Translations under genes and position numbers: made by a program
Shown: one piece after another, positions 37,444 to 48,146 of the stretch
Layout: each line of letters starts with the position of its first letter
Numbering within the stretch: the first letter of the stretch is position 1
The notes under the pieces: model-generated
Told to the model about the DNA's origin: nothing
Database searches by the model: none
What the model saw: only the letters and a program-made list of their open reading frames with translations
Source of the DNA: Thiothrix phosphatis
GTDB lineage: Bacteria; Pseudomonadota; Gammaproteobacteria; Thiotrichales; Thiotrichaceae
Length of the DNA stretch: 64,000 bases
NCBI RefSeq assembly: GCF_035668035.1
Contig: NZ_JAYMYJ010000030.1
Location: forward strand, 1 to 64,000
Direction of reading: 5' to 3'

Positions 37444-38523
37444 ATGTTTAACCCCAGTCGACTAAGTTTGGCCAGGACACGATGCAAAATGAGCGGAAAA
37501 GACCTTGCTGAAAAGACAGGCCTTACTGCTGTCACGGTTTCCCGCCTTGAGAAAGGCATCAACGAGCCAAGCGAGGAATCCCTGCGCAAGATTGCCAACG
37601 CCCTGGGGTATCCAACATCATTTTTTTATGGCGACGACCTGGACGCCATACCTACTGAAGCCATCAGCTTTAGAAGCCTTAAGCGTATGAGCGCCAAAGA
37701 ACGTGATGCCGCCATTGGCGCAGGTTTGCTTGGCGTTTTGTTGTCGGATTGGGTGGATGAACGTTTTAATTTGCCTGAAATTGACCTGATTGACCTCGGC
37801 CAAGAGAGCAACCCGGAAGTCGCAGCACGGTCTTTGCGCCAACATTGGGGGCTGGGCGAGCAACCTATACCAAACATGGTTAAATTGCTGGAGGCAAAGG
37901 GCATCAGGGTATTTTCCCTGGCGGAAGACACGCGGTCAGTGGATGCTTTTTCTTTCTGGCGCGACAACCAAGCGTATGTTTTTCTAAATAATTTTAAAAC
38001 ACCAGAGAGAAGTGTTTTTGATGCCGCCCATGAATTGGGGCATTTGGTCATGCATAGGCATGGAGGCGCAAATCATTCCAATGCAACTGAACATGAAGCA
38101 AACCAATTTGCCTCAGCTTTCCTTATGCCTGAGCATGACGTTTTGGCGCGCAGGACAAGGCAAATCACCACCGATGGCATCATCAAAATGAAATCCCGTT
38201 GGCGGGTTTCTGCAATGGCCATGGCTTATCGGCTGCATGCATTAAAGCTTATTTCTGACTGGCAGTATCATGCGTTTTGTATTGAGCTTGGCCGCAGAGG
38301 TTATAGGACAGGTGAGCCTATTGGCATCAAGCGGGAGACATCTGTTGTCTGGAATAAAGTTTTTTCACAACTGTGGAGTGAAAAAGTCACCAAGCAGGAA
38401 GTGGCTGATGAGTTAAGCATCCCATTGGTGGAGTTGGAAAATATTGTGTTTGGGTTGTTCAGCGCCACCTCTGCTGTTCCATATAACGCTGAAAAAAGTA
38501 AATTTCTACAGGCTGTTAGATAG
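37444..38523 (+). CDS. XRE regulator with ImmA/IrrE metallopeptidase domain (359 aa)
   Basis: Residues about 5-65 are an XRE helix-turn-helix (SLARTRCKMSGKDLAEKTGLTAVTVSRLEKGINEPSEESLRKIANALG). The C-terminal part holds the ImmA/IrrE zinc site FDAAHELGHLVMHRHG (HELGH) followed by EHEANQFASAFLMPEHDVL, whose ExxxN.FA.. supplies the third ligand. Members of this group cut phage repressors or act as antitoxins (COG2856). It follows the frameshifted gene by 15 bases. It probably regulates the operon through the inverted repeat at 36737-36780. Confidence 0.85.
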   Translation: MFNPSRLSLARTRCKMSGKDLAEKTGLTAVTVSRLEKGINEPSEESLRKIANALGYPTSFFYGDDLDAIPTEAISFRSLKRMSAKERDAAIGAGLLGVLLSDWVDERFNLPEIDLIDLGQESNPEVAARSLRQHWGLGEQPIPNMVKLLEAKGIRVFSLAEDTRSVDAFSFWRDNQAYVFLNNFKTPERSVFDAAHELGHLVMHRHGGANHSNATEHEANQFASAFLMPEHDVLARRTRQITTDGIIKMKSRWRVSAMAMAYRLHALKLISDWQYHAFCIELGRRGYRTGEPIGIKRETSVVWNKVFSQLWSEKVTKQEVADELSIPLVELENIVFGLFSATSAVPYNAEKSKFLQAVR

Positions 38524-38526
38524 AAA

Positions 38527-39108
38527 GTGCCCCAAAAAAAGTCAACATCAAAAAAGACTGGAAAGAAATCAGGGCACGGAGGGGCCAGGTCAGGCGCAGG
38601 CCGCCCACCATCTGAGCCGAGCAAAATGGTCAGGGTTCCTGTGGGTTGCTTAAGTGCTGTCCAGCAGTATATCAGCCACTATAAAGACGGTTGTCCAGGT
38701 GAAAGTTCCGTTGGAGGAAAACTTTATCCGCCATTGTTTTCTAGCCGCATCCCTGCTGGTTTTGCCTCGCCTGCAGACGATGACATTGAGACTCGCCTGG
38801 ATCTTAATCAACATTTGATAAAAAACCCATCTGACACTTTTTTTCTGAGCGTGGAAGGGGAGTCAATGATAGGGGCTGGAATACATGAAGGAGATTTATT
38901 GATCGTTGATCGTTCAGTTGACCCTCAAGATGGCTCAATTGTCATTGCCTCACTAAATGGAGAGGTCACTGTCAAGCGCTTAAGAATTGAAACAAATAAA
39001 AGCGTAACCTTACAGCCAGAAAACCCGAATTACCCTTGTATAGTGGTGAAACCTGAAACGGATTTCAATATATGGGGTGTAGTCACGAGTGTCATTCACC
39101 AATTTTAA
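38527..39108 (+). CDS. UmuD-like S24 peptidase with GxGRP N-terminus, no UmuC partner (193 aa)
   Basis: Starts at GTG. The N-terminus (KKTGKKSGHGGARSGAGRPP, then PSKMVRVPVGCLSAVQQYI) looks like a short DNA-binding arm. From residue about 70 it reads like UmuD: IPAGFASPADDDIETRLDLN, with the cleavage pair AG-F (as in UmuD), then SVEGESMIGAGIHEGDLLIV with the catalytic Ser, and SLNGEVTVKRL with the Lys. Activated by RecA-DNA, it should cut itself. No umuC gene follows. Only three bases separate it from the upstream stop. It could be an anti-SOS or regulatory relative rather than a polymerase subunit. Confidence 0.78.
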   Translation: MPQKKSTSKKTGKKSGHGGARSGAGRPPSEPSKMVRVPVGCLSAVQQYISHYKDGCPGESSVGGKLYPPLFSSRIPAGFASPADDDIETRLDLNQHLIKNPSDTFFLSVEGESMIGAGIHEGDLLIVDRSVDPQDGSIVIASLNGEVTVKRLRIETNKSVTLQPENPNYPCIVVKPETDFNIWGVVTSVIHQF

Positions 39109-39116
39109 AAATGAAC

Positions 39117-39143
39117 AAAAGCCCGTCATTGCGCGGGCTTTTT
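39117..39143 (+). terminator. Terminator after the UmuD-like gene
   Basis: AAGCCCG (39119-39125) paired with CGGGCTT (39134-39140), then TTT C. It closes the XRE-UmuD operon. Confidence 0.78.
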
Positions 39144-39567
39144 CATGCCCCCAACCAGTGCAACTAAATACAGTTGCAAAATCAACCGCAACACCCGCCC
39201 AACCTGGCGATGTATCCGGCGGCGCGCCATGCCGGTCATAAGTTGACGAAAAATGTTGCGGCATAAAAGAGGGTAATGGGATACTAGCCAAACCACAGGG
39301 AAACCCGGCCCCGGATGTTTTCAGGATGAAGGCATTCATTTTCAGGAATACGGGTTTTCATTTTCTGGACGATAGCATCATGCTATTGGTTTCATTTGGG
39401 TTTCTTATGGCGTTCAGGGGATTGAAAATCCCTTGTGTTGGCGCGGTTTCGCATAAAAATACGCCAATGCTTGGGTGAGTTTTCAGGAAGAACCCAAACA
39501 TTTTCAGGAAGGGCAGAAACAACAAAGGCTCACATTCCTGCAAGCCTTTGAAATACGGCATATTAGA
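39144..39567. repeat. Gene-free interval with spaced TTTTCAGGA repeats
   Basis: No gene can be supported in these 420 bases. Short repeats of (CA/G)TTTTCAGGA occur near 39318, 39338, 39479 and 39497, with a weaker one at 39357 (TTTTCTGGA). Many are about 20 bases apart. A small hairpin GCAACT/AGTTGC sits at about 39162-39179. The interval lies between the last phage-like gene and the tRNA 3' end, where an attachment site with arm-type integrase sites would be expected. Confidence 0.4.
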
Positions 39568-39643
39568 TGGTGGGCCCACCAGGACTCGAACCTGGAACCA
39601 AGGGATTATGAGTCCCCTGCGCTAACCATTGCGCCATAGGCCC
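39568..39643 (-). tRNA. tRNA-Ile2 (anticodon CAU, read as lysidine-AU)
   Basis: 76-base tRNA with encoded CCA. The acceptor GGGCCTA pairs with TGGGCCC. The anticodon loop is CTCATAA within GGGGACTCATAATCCC, which gives CAT. The sequence ACTCATAATC followed by CTTGGT matches the tRNA-Ile2 class and not elongator Met. The T arm (CCAGGTTCGAGTCCTGG) is complete. It lies 15 bases after rpoD, on the same strand, as in E. coli where ileX is next to rpoD. Its 3' end faces the prophage and is a plausible attachment target. Confidence 0.9.
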
Positions 39644-39658
39644 AAAAACCGGCTATGA

Positions 39659-41539
<1,881 letters not shown>

Positions 41540-41619
41540 GCCACAACTCTCTGGAAAAAAAGGTCGGTAATCATATCACAATTTTCTGAAATACAGCCAT
41601 TGTCAAGCATTGGCGTTGG

Positions 41620-43380
41620 TTAATTATTATGCAGATCAGACAATAAACACACTAAATCATGCCGTTCCTGCGCATTTAGTCCCTCAGTACGCTCACGGTG
41701 CAACAGGCGTTCAAGCTGTCCCTGCCGCGCTTGCCGCCTGATTTGCCGCAGGCAATCGGAAAACTCACGTCGCATGACAGCTTCATCCGCTGTATCAGGC
41801 CGCCAATTGCTTAATCGGCGCAGCGCATTTTCATGCCCTGTCTGACGGAAACGTTCCAATAGGCCTGCCGTGTGTATATGGGGATTCTCTTCAATATTTT
41901 CAATCATGGCCGCCAATAACCCCATTCCCGGCAACTCATAACTAAGGACTTGTTCAGGGCTGCCAGCCAATTCAGCCAATTCCGGATTGTGCAACAACAA
42001 GGCAATGGCGTGCCGGGCAGGCGTGCGGCGAACATCCTGATCAGCAGGACGGGCCTGAGTATAGATCAATTCAGCAGCCCCCGCTGCATGATTCCCTTTG
42101 GCGTGTTGGCGCACGACTTCCAACGGCGTATCCGTGAGTGTAGACAATTCTCCGAATATTTGTTCCCGCAACAAAATGTCCGGCATATTGGAAAGCAGTT
42201 TCAAGCCATCATTCAACAGGCGGGATTTTCCTTCCCGTGTGCTGAGATTAAAATGATCTTTCAACCCTGCCAGCAAATAATCGCTTAATGTCAGCGCGGA
42301 CGCCACATCGGCTTCAAACGCCATTTTTCCCACTTTACGGATTTGAGTGTCTGGGTCTTCCCCCTGGGGCAAAAACAGAAAACGGATTTCCTTGTCGTCC
42401 CGCAATTCCGGCAAAGCATTTTCCAATGCCCGCCAAGCCGCGTCGCGTCCCGCCCTGTCGCCATCGAAACAAAACACGACTTCCGGAACCAGCCGCAACA
42501 ATTGCTTGATATGCTCCGGCGTTGTGGCAGTCCCCAAGGTGGCCACGCTATACGTAACGCCATACTGCGCCAAAGCGATGACATCCATATAGCCTTCCAC
42601 CACCAGCAGACGCTCCAGCCTGCGGGTGTTCTGGCGCGCCTCAAACAAGCCATAGAGTTCGGAACCTTTGTGAAAAATCTCCGTTTCCGGCGAGTTCAAA
42701 TACTTGGGAACCCCATCGCCCAGCACCCGCCCGCCAAAACCGATCACCCTTCCACGCCGGTCGCGGATAGGGAACATGATGCGCTCCCGAAAACGGTCGT
42801 AGGCCTTGCCCGCATCATTGCGGATCGACATGCCACTGGCCAGCAATTTATCGTCACCATATTGCGCCAGATGTCGGCCCAGGTTATCCCAACCAGGTGG
42901 GGCATAACCCAAACTGAAACCAGCGATGATTTCAGCGCTTAGTCCACGCTGCCGCAAATACTCATTGGCACCAGGGTTTTGCTCCAACTGCGTCTGGAAC
43001 CAACCCACCGCCTTATCCATCAACGCATACAAACCTTGATCCTGCTGTTTGCGTTTTGGTGCAGCCTCCGCCCCTTCACGGGGAACCTGCACCCCTACGG
43101 AGCGCGCCAGCGCTTCAATCGCTTCCGGATACTCAAGATGTTCATACTCCATCAAAAAAGAAATGGCGGAACCGTGTACCCCGCAACCGAAACAATGGTA
43201 GAACTGCTTTGTAGGACTGACCGTAAAGGAAGGCGTTTTTTCGTTGTGGAAAGGGCAACAAGCCATGTACTCACGCCCGGCTTTTTTCAGCGGCAGGCGC
43301 GAACCAATCACATCGATGATGTCGACGCGCGCCAGAAGCTGATCAATAAATTCACGAGGAATACGGCCTGTAGTGCTCAT
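41620..43380 (-). CDS. dnaG: DNA primase DnaG (586 aa)
   Basis: Makes RNA primers for replication. The zinc-binding domain is at residues about 40-65 (CPFHNEKTPSFTVSPTKQFYHCFGCGVHG; C-H-C-C). The catalytic TOPRIM/RNAP core covers about 115-370 (PRSEGDL-type GFGGRVLGDGVPKYLNSPET, LLVVEGYMDVIALAQYGV and VFCFDGDRAGRDAAWRA, carrying the metal-binding EGYMD and DGD residues). The C-terminal DnaB-binding part is present but diverged. It lies 80 bases upstream of rpoD. A divergent gltB starts 157 bases away. Confidence 0.97.
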   Translation of the reverse strand: MSTTGRIPREFIDQLLARVDIIDVIGSRLPLKKAGREYMACCPFHNEKTPSFTVSPTKQFYHCFGCGVHGSAISFLMEYEHLEYPEAIEALARSVGVQVPREGAEAAPKRKQQDQGLYALMDKAVGWFQTQLEQNPGANEYLRQRGLSAEIIAGFSLGYAPPGWDNLGRHLAQYGDDKLLASGMSIRNDAGKAYDRFRERIMFPIRDRRGRVIGFGGRVLGDGVPKYLNSPETEIFHKGSELYGLFEARQNTRRLERLLVVEGYMDVIALAQYGVTYSVATLGTATTPEHIKQLLRLVPEVVFCFDGDRAGRDAAWRALENALPELRDDKEIRFLFLPQGEDPDTQIRKVGKMAFEADVASALTLSDYLLAGLKDHFNLSTREGKSRLLNDGLKLLSNMPDILLREQIFGELSTLTDTPLEVVRQHAKGNHAAGAAELIYTQARPADQDVRRTPARHAIALLLHNPELAELAGSPEQVLSYELPGMGLLAAMIENIEENPHIHTAGLLERFRQTGHENALRRLSNWRPDTADEAVMRREFSDCLRQIRRQARQGQLERLLHRERTEGLNAQERHDLVCLLSDLHNN

Positions 43381-43536
43381 TTAACGGTCTGTCTGCTGCT
43401 TGCTTAGGTAAGCAGGAAGTATATTCCATTTGGCGAAGGGTGGCTCTTTCCCTGCCAGCAAAAACACGCTAATGTGTCTAGCCCTGACCCTGTATTTTGT
43501 ACCATAATAGCAACCCTTTTGTTGCCTGAGAATCCG

Positions 43537-46500
43537 ATGAGATACACCGAATTACCCCCAGCGCAAGGGCTCTACGACCCTGACTTTGAACACGACGCCT
43601 GTGGTATGGGTTTTGTGGCTCACCTGAAAGGTGTCAAGTCACACCAGATTGTCCAACAGGCATTGAAAGTACTGACCCACATGGAGCATCGCGGCGCATG
43701 TGGCTGTGAGGAAAACACCGGTGACGGCGCTGGCATCCTGCTGCAAATGCCGCATAAATTTCTTGAAGCAGAGTGCAAGTCACTCAATATCAAGCTGCCA
43801 AATCCCGGCGATTATGCCGCAGGCGTAGTTTTTCTGCCACAAGATGGCGACGCCAGGGCAGAGGTCGCCTCCACTTTTGCCCGGGTCGTTGAGGAAGAAG
43901 GCCAGACTTTGCTTGGCTGGCGCGACGTCCCTGTCAACCCTGCCCCCATCGGCAAAACCGCACTGAAGGCAATGCCGTTCATCCGCATGGTGTTCATTGG
44001 CAAATCCGATGGGATAACCGCTGGCATCGATTTCGAGCGCAAGCTGTATGTCATCCGCAAACGCACCGAAAATGCCGTGAATGCGCCGGAAGTCGCCGGG
44101 CATATTTATTTCCCTAGCCTGTCATCACGCACCATCGTTTTCAAAGGCATGCTGACCACCGAGCAGGTCGGCCAATTTTATAAGGATCTCGCCAACCCGC
44201 ACATGGAAACGGCCATTGCGATGGTCCATTCGCGGTTCTCCACCAACACCTTCCCAAGCTGGGCGCGGGCACATCCAAACCGTTACCTGATCCATAATGG
44301 TGAAATCAACACCATGCGCGGCAACGTCAATTGGATGAACGCGCGTCAGGCCATGATCAAGACCGATGTCTTCAAAACCGATCTGGACAAGATCTTCCCG
44401 GTCATTAACCCGAATGGCAGCGACTCCGCCATGTTGGACAACACGCTGGAGTTCCTCTACCTCAGCGGTTACTCCCTGCCGCACGCCATGATGATGATGG
44501 TGCCGGAGCCTTGGGCGAACCACGAAAACATGAATCCGGAAAAGCGCGCTTTCTACCAGTACCACAGCTGCCTGATGGAGCCTTGGGATGGCCCTGCCGC
44601 CATGGGTTTCACTGATGGGGCTCAAGTCGGTGCCATTCTTGACCGCAATGGGTTGCGCCCTTCCCGCTATTACGTCACCAGTGACGACATGATCATCCTG
44701 GCGTCCGAAGTTGGCGTGCTGGACGATCTTGACCAGAGCACGGTCATTTCCAAACAGCGCCTCACACCGGGCCGTATGCTGCTGGTCGACACCGTCGAAG
44801 GCCGCATCATCACTGACCGGGAACTGAAATACGGCATAGCGGCCGTCAAGCCCTACCAGGAATGGCTGGACAACAACCTGATCAAGTTGGAAGACCTGCC
44901 AGCCGCCAAACACTCTCCGTTGCCCGAGCACGAGACAGTGGCGCAGCGGCAAAAAATGTTCGGCTACACCTATGAAGACGTGCGCAAGATGATCGTGCCG
45001 ATGGCGCGCGACGGCATCGACCCGCTGGGCGCAATGGGCATCGATTCCCCGATTGCAGTGCTGTCCGACAAGCCACAGCCGCTGTTCAATTACTTCAAGC
45101 AATTGTTCGCGCAGGTCACCAACCCGCCAATCGACGCCATCCGTGAGGAAATTGTCACTTCGGCCCTCACCACATTGGGTTCCGAAGGCGACATCACTGC
45201 GCCAACGGCGGCGAGCTGCCATCAGATACTGCTGCAAACGCCAGTGCTGGATAATGACGAGCTGATGAAGCTGATTGAAATCAAGCGTGAAGGCTTCAAA
45301 TGCGTCAGCCTGCCGATCACATTCCGCATCATGGATGGAGAGGATGGCTTGGAAGCGTCCCTCGAACATTTGTTTTCCTCGGTCGACCATGAAATCAACA
45401 ATGGTGCCAACCTGATTGTGCTGTCCGACCGCACAGCGGACGCTGACAATGTGCCGATCCCGTCCCTGCTGGCGGTGGCAGGCTTGCACCATCACCTGAT
45501 CCGCCACGGCACCCGCACCCGCGTCAGCTTGGTCTTGGAGTCTGGCGAACCGCGCGAGGTTCATCACTTTGCCCTGCTGCTGGGTTATGGCGTGCAAGCC
45601 ATCAACCCTTACTTGGCGTTTGACTCCATCGACGACCTGATCCGCGAAGGACTGCTGCCGGACATGGATCATGATTATGCCGTCAAAAAGTACATCAAAG
45701 CTGCGACCAAAGGTGTGATCAAGGTCATGTCGAAAATCGGCATTTCCACCGTCCAGTCCTATCGCGGCGCGCAGATTTTCGAAGCGCTGGGCATCAACAA
45801 AACAGTGATCGACAGGTACTTCACCGCCACGGCCTCCCGTATTGGCGGCATCGACCTGAAGGTGATTGCAAAAGAAGCCATCATGCGTCATCAGACCGCT
45901 TACGAACACCATGATGCCGAAAACCGCTCATTGCGCTCCGGCAACGTTTTCCAGTGGCGTAATGAGGAAGAAGAGCATCAGTACAACCCGATGACCATTT
46001 ACACGCTGCAAAAGGCGGTGCGTTCCGGGGATTACGCGCTCTACAAACAGTACAGCAAACTGATGCATGAAGACGCGGAGGTGAAATTCAACCTACGCAA
46101 CCTGTTGGAGTTCAACTTCGCCGAGCAGCCCATTCCGCTGGGCGAAGTGGAATCCGCATCCAGCATCGTCAAACGCTTCAAATCCGGCGCAATGTCGTTC
46201 GGCTCCATCAGCAAGGAAGCGCATGAGGCGCTGGCCATCGCCATGAACCGGCTGGGCGGCAAGTCCAACTCCGGCGAAGGCGGCGAAGATCCCGCCCGTT
46301 TCATTCCTGACGCCAACGGCGACTCCCGTTGCAGCGCCATCAAGCAGGCGGCGTCCGGACGTTTCGGCGTGACCAGCTACTACCTGAACAATGCACGGGA
46401 AATCCAGATCAAGCTGGCCCAAGGTGCCAAGCCGGGCGAAGGCGGCCAGTTGCCGGGCAAGAAGGTTTACCCGTGGGTTGCGAAAGTGCGTGGCACCACG

Positions 46501-48132
46501 CCGGGCGTTGGCCTGATTTCGCCACCGCCACACCATGACATTTATTCCATCGAAGACTTGGCGCAGCTGATCCATGACCTGAAAAACGCCAACAAGCGCG
46601 CCGCCATCAATGTCAAGCTGGTGTCGGAAGTGGGCGTTGGCACGATTGCATCCGGCGTCGCCAAAGGCAAGGCGGATGTCATCCTAATCTCCGGTTATGA
46701 CGGCGGCACCGGCGCTTCGCCTAAAACCAGCGTACAGCACGCTGGCCTGCCATGGGAACTGGGCTTGGCCGAAACCCATCAGACCCTGCTGCTGAACAAC
46801 CTGCGCAGCCGGGTGCGCCTGGAAACCGACGGCAAATTGATGACAGGCCGTGACGTGGCCATCGCCGCCTTGTTGGGCGCTGAGGAATACGGCTTCGCCA
46901 CCTTGCCGCTGGTCGCGTTGGGCTGCGTGATGATGCGCGTCTGCCATCTGGACACCTGCCCGGTAGGCATCGCCACCCAAAATCCTGAGTTGCGCAAAAA
47001 ATACAGCGGCGACCCGCAATACGTGGTCAACCTGCTGATGTTTATTGCCGAAGAAATGCGCGAATACATGGCGAAGCTAGGTTTCCGCACCGTTGACGAA
47101 ATGGTTGGCCGGGTCGACAAACTGCGCCACGAACCCGCCAACGGTTACTGGAAAGCCGCCATGATCGACATGAGCAGGATTCTCCACCGCCCGGAACTGG
47201 AAGAATGCGATGGCGTGTATTGCAAGCGCGAACAGGATCACGGCATCGCCCAGTCACTGGACGAACGCGAAATCCTCAAGGTGTGCCAGCCTGCAATTGA
47301 TACGGGCACGCCTGTCACCGCAACATTCCCGATCAGGAATATTGACCGCGTGGTTGGCGCGATCACTGGCTCCGAAATAACCCGCAAATACGGCGCGGAA
47401 GGCTTGCCGGAAGACACTATCCGCCTGAAGTTCAACGGTTCCGCAGGCCAGAGTCTCGGCGCTTTTGTCCCCAAAGGCATGACGCTGGAACTGGAAGGCG
47501 ACGCCAACGATTACATCGGCAAAGGGCTTTCCGGCGGAAAAATCATTGTTTATCCGCAGAAAGACGCCCGTTTCATCCCAGAAGACAATATCCTCATCGG
47601 CAACGTTGCATTTTTCGGCGCAAGCAGTGGCGAAACCTATATCCGCGGTGTTGCTGGCGAGCGCTTCTGTGTGCGCAACTCCGGCGTCCATGCCGTGGTG
47701 GAAGGCACCGGCGACCACGGCTGCGAGTACATGACCGGCGGGCGCGTTGTCGTGCTGGGCAACGTAGGCCGCAACTTTGCGGCAGGCATGTCTGGCGGTG
47801 TCGCTTATGTTTATGATCCTGAAGGCGTCCTTGCCGTCAGCGGCAACACGGAGATGGTGTCTTACGGACCACTGTCTGAGGCGGGCGAACAAGCCGAAGT
47901 CAAAGGCATGATTGAAAAGCACTTGCTGTACACCGGTAGTGAACGCGCCAGGATGATTCTGGAAAGCTGGGACAAAAGCCTCGCCAGTTTTGTCCGCGTC
48001 ATGCCAAACGACTACAAGCGCATGCTGGATGCGATCCGTTCCTTAGAAGAGAAGGGACTGTCCGGCGATGAAGCCCTGATGGCGGCCTTTACCGCCAACA
48101 ACAGCGATGCCTCGCGCGTTAGCGGTAACTAA
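43537..48132 (+). CDS. gltB: Glutamate synthase (NADPH) large subunit GltB (1531 aa)
   Basis: Transfers the amide of glutamine to 2-oxoglutarate. The N-terminal amidotransferase begins at Cys in FEHDACGMGFVAHLKG after a short propeptide (the start at MRYTELPPAQ is preferred over upstream codons). Further: the central domain, the FMN/synthase domain with LSGYDGGTGASPKTSVQHAG and the 3Fe-4S Cys cluster in VALGCVMMRVCHLDTCPVGIATQ, and the C-terminal beta-helix domain (ILIGNVAFFGASSGETYIRG, MTGGRVVVLGNVGRNFAAGM). Full length. gltD follows after 14 bases with AAGGAG. Confidence 0.97.
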   Translation: MRYTELPPAQGLYDPDFEHDACGMGFVAHLKGVKSHQIVQQALKVLTHMEHRGACGCEENTGDGAGILLQMPHKFLEAECKSLNIKLPNPGDYAAGVVFLPQDGDARAEVASTFARVVEEEGQTLLGWRDVPVNPAPIGKTALKAMPFIRMVFIGKSDGITAGIDFERKLYVIRKRTENAVNAPEVAGHIYFPSLSSRTIVFKGMLTTEQVGQFYKDLANPHMETAIAMVHSRFSTNTFPSWARAHPNRYLIHNGEINTMRGNVNWMNARQAMIKTDVFKTDLDKIFPVINPNGSDSAMLDNTLEFLYLSGYSLPHAMMMMVPEPWANHENMNPEKRAFYQYHSCLMEPWDGPAAMGFTDGAQVGAILDRNGLRPSRYYVTSDDMIILASEVGVLDDLDQSTVISKQRLTPGRMLLVDTVEGRIITDRELKYGIAAVKPYQEWLDNNLIKLEDLPAAKHSPLPEHETVAQRQKMFGYTYEDVRKMIVPMARDGIDPLGAMGIDSPIAVLSDKPQPLFNYFKQLFAQVTNPPIDAIREEIVTSALTTLGSEGDITAPTAASCHQILLQTPVLDNDELMKLIEIKREGFKCVSLPITFRIMDGEDGLEASLEHLFSSVDHEINNGANLIVLSDRTADADNVPIPSLLAVAGLHHHLIRHGTRTRVSLVLESGEPREVHHFALLLGYGVQAINPYLAFDSIDDLIREGLLPDMDHDYAVKKYIKAATKGVIKVMSKIGISTVQSYRGAQIFEALGINKTVIDRYFTATASRIGGIDLKVIAKEAIMRHQTAYEHHDAENRSLRSGNVFQWRNEEEEHQYNPMTIYTLQKAVRSGDYALYKQYSKLMHEDAEVKFNLRNLLEFNFAEQPIPLGEVESASSIVKRFKSGAMSFGSISKEAHEALAIAMNRLGGKSNSGEGGEDPARFIPDANGDSRCSAIKQAASGRFGVTSYYLNNAREIQIKLAQGAKPGEGGQLPGKKVYPWVAKVRGTTPGVGLISPPPHHDIYSIEDLAQLIHDLKNANKRAAINVKLVSEVGVGTIASGVAKGKADVILISGYDGGTGASPKTSVQHAGLPWELGLAETHQTLLLNNLRSRVRLETDGKLMTGRDVAIAALLGAEEYGFATLPLVALGCVMMRVCHLDTCPVGIATQNPELRKKYSGDPQYVVNLLMFIAEEMREYMAKLGFRTVDEMVGRVDKLRHEPANGYWKAAMIDMSRILHRPELEECDGVYCKREQDHGIAQSLDEREILKVCQPAIDTGTPVTATFPIRNIDRVVGAITGSEITRKYGAEGLPEDTIRLKFNGSAGQSLGAFVPKGMTLELEGDANDYIGKGLSGGKIIVYPQKDARFIPEDNILIGNVAFFGASSGETYIRGVAGERFCVRNSGVHAVVEGTGDHGCEYMTGGRVVVLGNVGRNFAAGMSGGVAYVYDPEGVLAVSGNTEMVSYGPLSEAGEQAEVKGMIEKHLLYTGSERARMILESWDKSLASFVRVMPNDYKRMLDAIRSLEEKGLSGDEALMAAFTANNSDASRVSGN

Positions 48133-48146
48133 GGAGTACGAGCAGA

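Larger units (their letters stand above)
1..39567. mobile_element. Prophage (left end outside window; right end uncertain)
   Basis: Contiguous phage-type genes: terminases, portal, scaffold, capsid, fibres, endolysin, replication initiator, Cro/CI switch, DUF4224 and integrase. Late genes run leftwards and the integration module rightwards. The left attachment site is outside the window. The right end is either just after the integrase (about 35.3 kb) or at the 3' end of the tRNA-Ile2 gene at 39568, which faces the element and would be a typical integration target. No copy of the tRNA 3' end could be seen elsewhere in the window, so the boundary is inferred. Genes at 35.3-39.1 kb (toxin-antitoxin, C4/KilA-N, ImmA/IrrE, UmuD) are phage-like cargo on either reading. 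Confidence 0.8.

Noticed and set aside
44125..45912. 595-residue minus-strand frame inside gltB
   Set aside because: Antisense shadow of a clearly conserved gene; composition is not protein-like.
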